Below, one piece after another: positions 1 to 5,249 of a stretch of DNA of 5,249 bases. The notes beneath the pieces were generated by a model that made no database searches, was not told where the DNA came from, and saw only the letters and a program-made list of their open reading frames with translations. The first letter of the stretch is position 1; each line of letters opens with the position of its first letter. The position numbers were made by a program, and so were the translations under genes. The DNA is from an uncultured Lachnospiraceae bacterium (GTDB lineage: Bacteria > Bacillota > Clostridia > Lachnospirales > Lachnospiraceae), in assembly GCA_958405355.1 (NCBI GenBank), contig CATYEA010000153.1, positions 1 through 5,249 on the forward strand, given 5' to 3'.

Positions 1-698
1 CGCCAGGCTCCCGCCGTATCATAACGGCAAAAAACAGATGCAAATACCATCAGAAGCCCAGATAAGCGAGCCGGAATAAAATTTGCCACGTCATCGGTTC
101 TGGCTGAAGCCGTACCAAAATAGCGATATTTCTCATTCCGATAGCCGACCATCGAATCCAGTGTATTGACGGCTTTATAGGCAAATCCCAAAGGTGCGCC
201 GCCGATGGCCATAAAAATCATCGGCGCAATCACTCCATCCGTCGTATTTTCCGCCACTGTTTCCACTGTTGCTTTAACAATTTCTTCTTCTGAAAGATTT
301 TCCGTATCCCGGCCGACCAACCAGGACAGCCTCTGTCTGGCCTCTCTGATATCATGATGCGCCAGCGCATCATAGACCTTCAATGCCTCAACTTTCAGAC
401 ACTTCATCGCCAAAATCTGGTACATCCAGAAAACTTCCAAAACAAATGCCAGCCACGGATGAAGTTTGCCTGCCAGGTAAAGGATTCCTGCCGTCAGAAA
501 AAAAGACGGCAAAACCACAAAAACCACCAAAAATATACCGGCCAGCCGTTCTCCCCGCTGATTCACTGGAAAACACCGGCGCAAACATTTTTCCATCAGA
601 GAAATCCACTTTCCAATGACACGGATTGGGTGATAGAGCCAGACCGGGTCGCCAAAAACAGCATCCAGCAAAAAGGCCGCTGCCAATTTAATCAACAT
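1..698 (-). CDS. cbiB: Adenosylcobinamide-phosphate synthase CbiB (CobD in the aerobic nomenclature), 5' part; runs off the left edge
   Basis: Integral-membrane enzyme that joins an aminopropanol (phosphate) arm to adenosylcobyric acid, a late step of cobalamin synthesis. I translated it by hand: 232 complete codons are present and the frame is open to base 1, so roughly the last quarter of a usual 310-330 residue protein is missing. Family-typical stretches are LDAVFGDPVWLYHPIRVIGK (11-30), a WLVGRDTENLSEEE block (126-139), TVAENTTDGVIAPM (147-160) and KAVNTLDSMVGYRNEKYRYFG (175-195, cited here in part by its VNTLDSMVGYRNEK core). Hydrophobic, probably membrane-spanning segments lie near 52-78, 82-98, 156-174 and 209-224. 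The start is the ATG at 698-696, preceded by GGAGG 9 bases upstream. It overlaps the end of cbiA by 11 bases in another frame, which implies coupled translation. Identity is secure; the exact substrate (aminopropanol or its phosphate) is family knowledge. Confidence 0.95.
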   Translation of the reverse strand, partial: MLIKLAAAFLLDAVFGDPVWLYHPIRVIGKWISLMEKCLRRCFPVNQRGERLAGIFLVVFVVLPSFFLTAGILYLAGKLHPWLAFVLEVFWMYQILAMKCLKVEALKVYDALAHHDIREARQRLSWLVGRDTENLSEEEIVKATVETVAENTTDGVIAPMIFMAIGGAPLGFAYKAVNTLDSMVGYRNEKYRYFGTASARTDDVANFIPARLSGLLMVFASVFCRYDTAGAW

Positions 699-2043
699 AC
701 GTTACTTCCTCCATTGCCCGCACAAAATTTTCTGCAATTTCCGGATTTGCGTAAAAATATAAATGAGGATAGGCTGCATATAAATACTTCGAAGCTGTGC
801 CGCCGCTCCAGCTTCGTCCATTAGATTTCGACAGAGAAAAATCCGCCGTGCCGCCCTCCATTAAAGAATAATGAAATTCGTGGGCCAGAAATGTTTCCCC
901 TTCCCGGCCGATCAGGCTGTCTTTCCGGCAAGTTCCGGTAACATAGCCAAACGGCCCGAGTGTCTTTGTCATCCTGCATTTTCCCGGGACAATTCCCACC
1001 ATAGACCAGATTTTCCCATCACCATCCTCAATACTCTCAGACAAATACATATATCCGCCGCACTCTCCGATGATTGGAATATTTCTTTTAGCCGCCTTCC
1101 GGATTTCCTCTTTCATCATTTCATTCTCTGAAAGATTCTTTGCGTAAAGTTCCGGATAACCGCCGCCAAAATAAATCCCCTGAATATTTTCCGGCAGATG
1201 AACATCTTTCATCGGACTAAACGATATCAATTCGGCTCCAAGCTGACGCAAAAGCTCCAGATTATCTTCATAATAAAAACAAAATGCCTCATCCACAGCC
1301 ACGGCCAGACGAACGTGCCCCACCGGAGAAATTGTTGAAAAAGTGTCATGCAATATTATTGGCTCCGCAGTTTCAGCGAGTTCAATCAGTCCATCCAGGT
1401 CTATGTATGTTTCGGCCAGCTCACCCAGAATAGCCAGTTTTTCCGATAACTGCTTCTGCTCTGCAACGGTTACAAGCCCCAGATGACGGCTCTCTAAGGA
1501 AACTTTAGAATCCTTCGGCAAAAATCCATAGACTTTCAGTCCGGTCTCCCCTTCGATCAGTTCCCGGTAAAAAGCATACATCCCCTCCCGGACTCCGTTG
1601 AGAATAACCCCCTGAATTATGGAATCTTCCCGAAAATTTTTAAATCCCTGAATCATGGCCGCCGCTGACAGTGCGGTTCCTTCTGGCCGCACAACCAGTA
1701 CAACCGGCGTTTTTGTAATTGACGCCACATGATAACTGCTGCCTTTGTCACCACTGCCCTGACCGTCATAATAGCCCATAACACCTTCAACAAGGGCCAT
1801 GTCTTTTTCCTGCATATGCCAGGCAAAAATCTGCCGGAGTTGCTCAGGCTCTAAAAAAACACTGTCCAGATTAATCGAAGGCGTCCCTTTAATCCGGCGA
1901 TGAAACATAGGGTCAATATAATCCGGACCGCATTTATAGGGTGCAAGCTTCATTTTCCGCGCTGTCAGCGCCGAAAGTATCGCAGCCGTCACCGTTGTCT
2001 TCCCACAGCCGCTCTGAGTTCCCCCAATCATTAGCCGGGGCAT
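688..2043 (-). CDS. cbiA: Cobyrinate a,c-diamide synthase (glutamine-hydrolysing), CbiA/CobB
   Basis: Cytosolic ATP- and glutamine-dependent amidase that converts the a and c carboxylates of cobyrinate to amides. Called at 451 residues from the ATG at 2043; families of this type are usually about 450-460 long. The N-terminal dethiobiotin-synthetase-like ATPase domain has the P-loop GGTQSGCGKTT (7-17), followed by YKCGPDYIDP (36-45) and VEGVMGYYDG (85-94). The C-terminal class I glutamine amidotransferase-like domain has YFGGGYPELYA (291-301), the nucleophile Cys328 in GECGGYMYLSE, and AHEFHYS (387-393) with the likely catalytic His. A second in-frame ATG at 2088 would add 15 residues (MDRGEILHHSERSSV) and also has a good ribosome site. 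I prefer 2043 because homologues normally begin just before the P-loop strand (MPRLMI...). The gene starts 57 bases after the NUDIX stop and ends overlapping cbiB. CbiA rather than aerobic CobB is inferred from the apparent anaerobic lifestyle. Confidence 0.95.
   Translation of the reverse strand: MPRLMIGGTQSGCGKTTVTAAILSALTARKMKLAPYKCGPDYIDPMFHRRIKGTPSINLDSVFLEPEQLRQIFAWHMQEKDMALVEGVMGYYDGQGSGDKGSSYHVASITKTPVVLVVRPEGTALSAAAMIQGFKNFREDSIIQGVILNGVREGMYAFYRELIEGETGLKVYGFLPKDSKVSLESRHLGLVTVAEQKQLSEKLAILGELAETYIDLDGLIELAETAEPIILHDTFSTISPVGHVRLAVAVDEAFCFYYEDNLELLRQLGAELISFSPMKDVHLPENIQGIYFGGGYPELYAKNLSENEMMKEEIRKAAKRNIPIIGECGGYMYLSESIEDGDGKIWSMVGIVPGKCRMTKTLGPFGYVTGTCRKDSLIGREGETFLAHEFHYSLMEGGTADFSLSKSNGRSWSGGTASKYLYAAYPHLYFYANPEIAENFVRAMEEVTYVD
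708..712 (-). promoter_or_regulatory. Ribosome-binding site of cbiB inside the cbiA 3' end
   Basis: GGAGG lies within the last codons of cbiA, 9 bases upstream of the cbiB ATG at 698. It decides the cbiB start and fits the 11-base overlap with cbiA. Confidence 0.8.
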
Positions 2044-2050
2044 GACAGAA

Positions 2051-2057
2051 CTCCTTT
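2051..2057 (-). promoter_or_regulatory. Ribosome-binding site for the conserved cbiA start
   Basis: A second AAAGGAG, again exactly 7 bases upstream of an ATG (2043), which begins the conserved MPRLMIGG strand. It supports the 451-residue form as the main product. Confidence 0.75.
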
Positions 2058-2095
2058 CGGAATGATGCAAAATTTCCCCTCTGTCCATCTCTTCT

Positions 2096-2102
2096 CTCCT
2101 TT
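2096..2102 (-). promoter_or_regulatory. Upstream ribosome-binding site for the long form of cbiA
   Basis: AAAGGAG begins within the NUDIX stop codon (TAAAGGAG) and lies 7 bases ahead of the in-frame ATG at 2088. It would give a 466-residue CbiA with a 15-residue N-terminal extension. Confidence 0.6.
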
Positions 2103-2664
2103 ACAAAACCTTTTTTACAGTCTCAAGAAAACGGCCATATTCCTCTTCCCAAATGCAGAACTCCGGATTGCCTTTCCGAATTTCTGACAAAATCTCCTCC
2201 GAATCCATCCAGACTAATTCTTCGATTTCTTCCTTCTGATAATTCAGTGTTTCCAGAGAAACATCCGGTTTCAGCAAATAAACAAAATTGACCTCATAAT
2301 TTTTAAAGGGCTGGCCATAAAATACAAAATCACCACCCACCAACTGTTTAAAAAGATATTGTAAATGATCTTCTGTTGTCCGAATACCAAGTTCTTCTTC
2401 CAACTCACGGAGGGCTGTCGACAAAAAAGTCTCTCCCTGGGTCATATGTCCCGCACTGGAAACATCCAGGCATCCGGGAAAGGAATCCTTATCATACCGG
2501 CGGCGCTGAAGAAGCACCTGAAATCGGCCATCCGGCTCTATATCCCGAATAACCCAAATATGAGAACCGCCATGCAGATCGCCGTCCCGGTGTACGGCCT
2601 CCCGCTCCTTCACTTTACCAATGCAATTTCCTTCTTCATCCAGTAATTCAAAATATTCTGTCAT
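2101..2664 (-). CDS. NUDIX hydrolase of the isopentenyl-diphosphate-isomerase-like type, substrate unknown
   Basis: A 187-residue soluble protein. Residues 72-94 match the NUDIX box GX5EX7REUXEEXGU exactly: Gly72, Glu78, then RELEEELGI at 86-94, which binds the metal for pyrophosphohydrolysis. The N-terminal part (FELLDEEGNCIGKVKERE at 5-22, then HRDGDLHGGSHIW at 25-37) and LQRRRYDKDSFPG (52-64) resemble the subgroup that includes bacterial YfcD-like proteins and plant NUDX3-like domains. The position aligning with the catalytic Cys of type I isopentenyl-diphosphate isomerase appears to be Ala71, so isomerase activity is unlikely. The only cysteine nearby, Cys65, is out of register. The start ATG (2664-2662) overlaps the cobK stop as ATGA, and no clear Shine-Dalgarno precedes it, so translation probably depends on ribosomes leaving cobK. 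No corrinoid step is known to need this family. Its role could be clearing a nucleotide or prenyl diphosphate, or it may be an unrelated passenger gene. Family call secure, substrate not. Confidence 0.9.
   Translation of the reverse strand: MTEYFELLDEEGNCIGKVKEREAVHRDGDLHGGSHIWVIRDIEPDGRFQVLLQRRRYDKDSFPGCLDVSSAGHMTQGETFLSTALRELEEELGIRTTEDHLQYLFKQLVGGDFVFYGQPFKNYEVNFVYLLKPDVSLETLNYQKEEIEELVWMDSEEILSEIRKGNPEFCIWEEEYGRFLETVKKVL
2661..2664 (-). promoter_or_regulatory. ATGA stop/start overlap coupling cobK to the NUDIX gene
   Basis: The NUDIX ATG (2664-2662) and the cobK TGA (2663-2661) share bases as ATGA. The roughly 25 bases upstream on the minus strand (ggatgtgtattttac just before it) contain no convincing purine-rich Shine-Dalgarno, so termination-reinitiation is the likely way the NUDIX gene is translated. 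The overlap is seen directly; the mechanism is inferred. Confidence 0.75.
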
Positions 2665-3416
2665 GTAAAATACACATCCAATCTGTCCAGATTTTCCAAA
2701 ATATCCTTTTCCTCCGGTCTGCGGATCAAAACCACAGAAACGCCTTCAAGCCGCGCCGCCTCCAGTTTTTCCGGCAGACCACCAGCCGCGCCGCTGTCTT
2801 TCGTAACAAGCACCCTGGCTCTGCTCTCCTTCAAGAATCTCCGGTTGGCCTCAACATCGAAAGGCGGCATCTGAGCCTGCCAATGACTTTCATTCTCAAA
2901 GATCTCCCGGCATCGTAGCTTTGAAGTTTCATTATCCAATACCCTTGCATAACAACGTTCCTGAAAATGCTCCACATTATCCCGGTAAATATCCAGCGTT
3001 TTTACTCCGGTCAGCAGCGCCGCATTGCCCGGCAGTTTATTTAAGACCTCAGCCGCCTCATGTCCATCCGCCGCCGTATAAATATCCAGGGCCATTTTTC
3101 CGGCATCTATCGCATCCCGCCGGGTATATCTGAAATAGTTCAATCCCAATTCCTGACAAGCGGCTTTTACCGTTCGGGTCACTTCCACCGCATAAGGGTG
3201 GGAAGCATCCAGCACATGGGTGATATTTTTCGCTTTCATCTTCTGAATAAACTGTTCCTTATTCAAATAGCCAATCCATAATTTCACAGGAAAATCCTTA
3301 TAAAGAGCTGCACCCATATCCGTCGCCGCTGATACGGTAATATCCACTTTTTTGGATATCAGATATTTTACGGCTTCCACAGACTCACTGGTGCCGCCGA
3401 TCATCAGCCAATGCAT
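2661..3416 (-). CDS. cobK: Precorrin-6A / cobalt-precorrin-6A reductase, CobK/CbiJ
   Basis: NAD(P)H-dependent reductase that reduces the (cobalt-)precorrin-6A macrocycle to the 6B form. The called protein has 251 residues, normal for the family (about 240-260). The N-terminal Rossmann-like strand leads into IGGTSES (6-12), and THVLDASHPYAVEVT (66-80) carries the family's DA(S/T)HPYA signature. LLTGVKTLD (134-142) follows, then VTKDSGAAGGLPEKLEAA (204-221), the second signature. The start is the ATG at 3416, with AAAGGG 8 bases upstream and a 13-base overlap with the end of hemL. An upstream in-frame GTG at 3437 would add seven residues (MGERADP) with no better support. An ATG at 3404-3402, overlapping the hemL stop as TGATG, would delete the first beta strand, so I reject it as the main start. 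The aerobic (CobK) and anaerobic (CbiJ) forms cannot be told apart from sequence alone; the neighbours favour the anaerobic cobalt-precorrin role. Confidence 0.93.
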   Translation of the reverse strand: MHWLMIGGTSESVEAVKYLISKKVDITVSAATDMGAALYKDFPVKLWIGYLNKEQFIQKMKAKNITHVLDASHPYAVEVTRTVKAACQELGLNYFRYTRRDAIDAGKMALDIYTAADGHEAAEVLNKLPGNAALLTGVKTLDIYRDNVEHFQERCYARVLDNETSKLRCREIFENESHWQAQMPPFDVEANRRFLKESRARVLVTKDSGAAGGLPEKLEAARLEGVSVVLIRRPEEKDILENLDRLDVYFT

Positions 3417-4711
3417 GGGATCTGCCCTTTCGCCCACTGTCCAAGAGCTTTTTCAATGGCCATTTCTGTCCGCCGAATATCCTCGTCCGAATGAACACCG
3501 CTGACAAACAAAGCTTCGAATTGGGATGGTGCAATATAAATACCTTCTTCCAGCATGGCTGCGAAATATTCCTTAAAACGCTGCAAATCTGAGGATGCCG
3601 CTGAAGGATAATCCGTCACAGGCTGTTTTGTAAAGAAAATACTCATCAATGAACCAGCCCGGTTACACACCGCATCCACATGATATTTTTTAATATTTTC
3701 AAGAAAAGCCTTTTCCAGTTTTTCTGCCTGCAATTCGGCCTGTCTATAAATCTCCGGATGGGCCTTTAATATTTCCAGTGTTTTTACCCCAGCGGCCACC
3801 GCCGTCGGATTTCCCGAAAGGGTTCCCGCCTGATAGACCGGACCGGATGGCGCCACCATTTCCATAATCTCTTTTCGACCGCCGTAGGCTGCCAATGGCA
3901 TCCCTCCGCCGATAATCTTCCCCATGGTCGTCATATCCGGCATAATATTGTAATACCCCTGAGCGCCTGAGTAGCCCAGTCGAAATCCGGTAATGACCTC
4001 GTCAAAAATAAGGACACTTCCATAATCCTCCGTAATTTTTCGCAAGCCTTCAAGAAATCCCTGTTTCGGAAGAACAACACCCATATTTGCCGCCACCGGC
4101 TCCACAATAAGGGCTGCAATCTGATTGCCATAAGTCTCAAACAAAGCCTTCACGCTGTCCAGATCATTATAAGCTGCCGTCAATGTTTTGGATGCATAAG
4201 CCTCCGGTACTCCCGCACTGTCCGGAACATTCTGGGTCATCAGACCCGATCCGGCTTTCACTAAAAGTCCGTCCGAATGTCCGTGATAACACCCCTCAAA
4301 TTTCACAATATAATCCCGGCCCGTATAACCTCTCGCCGCACGAATGGCACTCATGACTGCTTCTGTTCCTGAGTTCACCAATCGAACCATTTCCACGGAA
4401 GGCACCGCATCGATAATCATTTCACAGAGGGTCACTTCCCCTTCTGTCGGTGCGCCGTAGCTTGTTCCCCGGTACACCGCCTGGCAGATGGCCTCCGCCA
4501 CTTCCGGATCGGCGTGTCCCAGCATCATCGGTCCCCAGGAACCGATATAATCAATATAGTCGTGGCCATCCACATCGTAAATATGGCTGCCCTTTGCCCG
4601 CTCAATAAACCTTGGCGTCATTCCTACGGCCCGGTAAGCCCGGACTGGACTGCTCACACCGCCCGGCATTAACCGGCAGGCTTTTTCAAAAATCTCCTGA
4701 CTTTTATCCAT
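3404..4711 (-). CDS. hemL: Glutamate-1-semialdehyde 2,1-aminomutase
   Basis: PLP-dependent cytosolic enzyme that moves the amino group of glutamate-1-semialdehyde to give 5-aminolevulinate, the last step of the C5 pathway. The 435 residues agree with the usual 425-435. Visible motifs are the N-terminal LMPGGVSSPVRAYRAVG (14-30), NSGTEAVMSAIRAARG (113-128) for cofactor phosphate binding, FEGCYHGHSD (138-147), FDEVITGFR (236-244) with the Asp that contacts the pyridine nitrogen, the Schiff-base Lys265 in TTMGKIIGGGMPLAAYGG (261-278), and YQAGTLSGNP (293-302). The ATG at 4711 is preceded by AAGGAG with 9-base spacing, and that site lies in the last two codons of hemB. Only 6 bases separate it from the hemB stop. 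The short C-terminal tail (WAKGQIPCIG) overlaps the start of cobK. It feeds HemB directly. The closely related class III aminotransferases are excluded by the GSAM-specific GGVSSPVRA and GKIIGGGMP contexts. Confidence 0.97.
   Translation of the reverse strand: MDKSQEIFEKACRLMPGGVSSPVRAYRAVGMTPRFIERAKGSHIYDVDGHDYIDYIGSWGPMMLGHADPEVAEAICQAVYRGTSYGAPTEGEVTLCEMIIDAVPSVEMVRLVNSGTEAVMSAIRAARGYTGRDYIVKFEGCYHGHSDGLLVKAGSGLMTQNVPDSAGVPEAYASKTLTAAYNDLDSVKALFETYGNQIAALIVEPVAANMGVVLPKQGFLEGLRKITEDYGSVLIFDEVITGFRLGYSGAQGYYNIMPDMTTMGKIIGGGMPLAAYGGRKEIMEMVAPSGPVYQAGTLSGNPTAVAAGVKTLEILKAHPEIYRQAELQAEKLEKAFLENIKKYHVDAVCNRAGSLMSIFFTKQPVTDYPSAASSDLQRFKEYFAAMLEEGIYIAPSQFEALFVSGVHSDEDIRRTEMAIEKALGQWAKGQIPCIG
3425..3430 (-). 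promoter_or_regulatory. Weak ribosome-binding site of cobK within hemL
   Basis: AAAGGG lies 8 bases upstream of the ATG at 3416, inside the hemL coding sequence. It is an imperfect Shine-Dalgarno match, but better placed than anything before the alternative GTG at 3437, so it supports the 3416 start. Confidence 0.5.
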
Positions 4712-4717
4712 GATTTT

Positions 4718-5249
<532 letters not shown>

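Noticed and set aside
388..609. Minus-strand 73-codon open frame inside cbiB
   Set aside because: It is in a different frame from the conserved CbiB reading frame, which is continuous through the region.
354..824. Plus-strand open frame of 156 codons, with a shorter overlapping one at 383-619
   Set aside because: It lies antisense to the cbiA-cbiB junction, its translation is low-complexity, rich in Gln, Asn, His and Pro, with no recognisable domain, and both minus-strand genes are clearly real.
2101..2664. Type I isopentenyl-diphosphate isomerase
   Set aside because: The subgroup is similar, but the catalytic cysteine position near the NUDIX box appears to be alanine (Ala71), and Cys65 is not in register. 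This rests on an alignment by eye.
2365..3281. Plus-strand open frames antisense to the NUDIX and cobK genes
   Set aside because: They are shadows of strongly conserved minus-strand genes and show no domain or good ribosome site.
2661..3437. GTG at 3437 as the cobK start
   Set aside because: It adds only seven residues ahead of the ATG at 3416, which already gives the family-typical N-terminal strand and has a purine-rich site upstream.

Overview
The window is one stretch of a tightly packed tetrapyrrole and cobalamin (vitamin B12) biosynthesis operon. All genes lie on the minus strand, so transcription runs from the right edge to the left. Gene order along the transcript is hemB (3' part only), hemL, cobK/cbiJ, a NUDIX hydrolase, cbiA (cobB), and cbiB (5' part only). 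There is no gene-free stretch longer than about 60 bases, and I see no promoter, riboswitch, terminator, RNA gene, repeat array or mobile element. The operon's start and end must lie outside the window.

The organism looks like an anaerobic Firmicute, probably class Clostridia. Reasons are the strong AAAGGAG/GGAGG-type Shine-Dalgarno sites, the C5-pathway gene hemL beside hemB, and a corrin operon that carries its own ALA and porphobilinogen genes. This assignment is an inference from style and gene content, not from a marker gene.

The genes form a pathway. HemL makes 5-aminolevulinate (ALA) and HemB condenses two ALA into porphobilinogen. CobK/CbiJ reduces the (cobalt-)precorrin-6A macrocycle. 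CbiA amidates the a and c side chains using glutamine and ATP. CbiB attaches the aminopropanol arm to form (adenosyl)cobinamide (phosphate). Genes for the steps in between (hemA, hemC, hemD/cobA, most cbi methyltransferases, cbiP) are not in the window.

Five junctions link the six genes, with gaps or overlaps of 6, -13, -4, 57 (or 12) and -11 bases. This suggests extensive translational coupling.

Most of the window is conventional. Two points deserve a second look. One is the NUDIX hydrolase, which has no known corrinoid role but is coupled to cobK by an ATGA overlap. The other is a pair of in-frame start codons for cbiA, each preceded by the same AAAGGAG motif at the same 7-base spacing. 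I found no convincing new biological system here.
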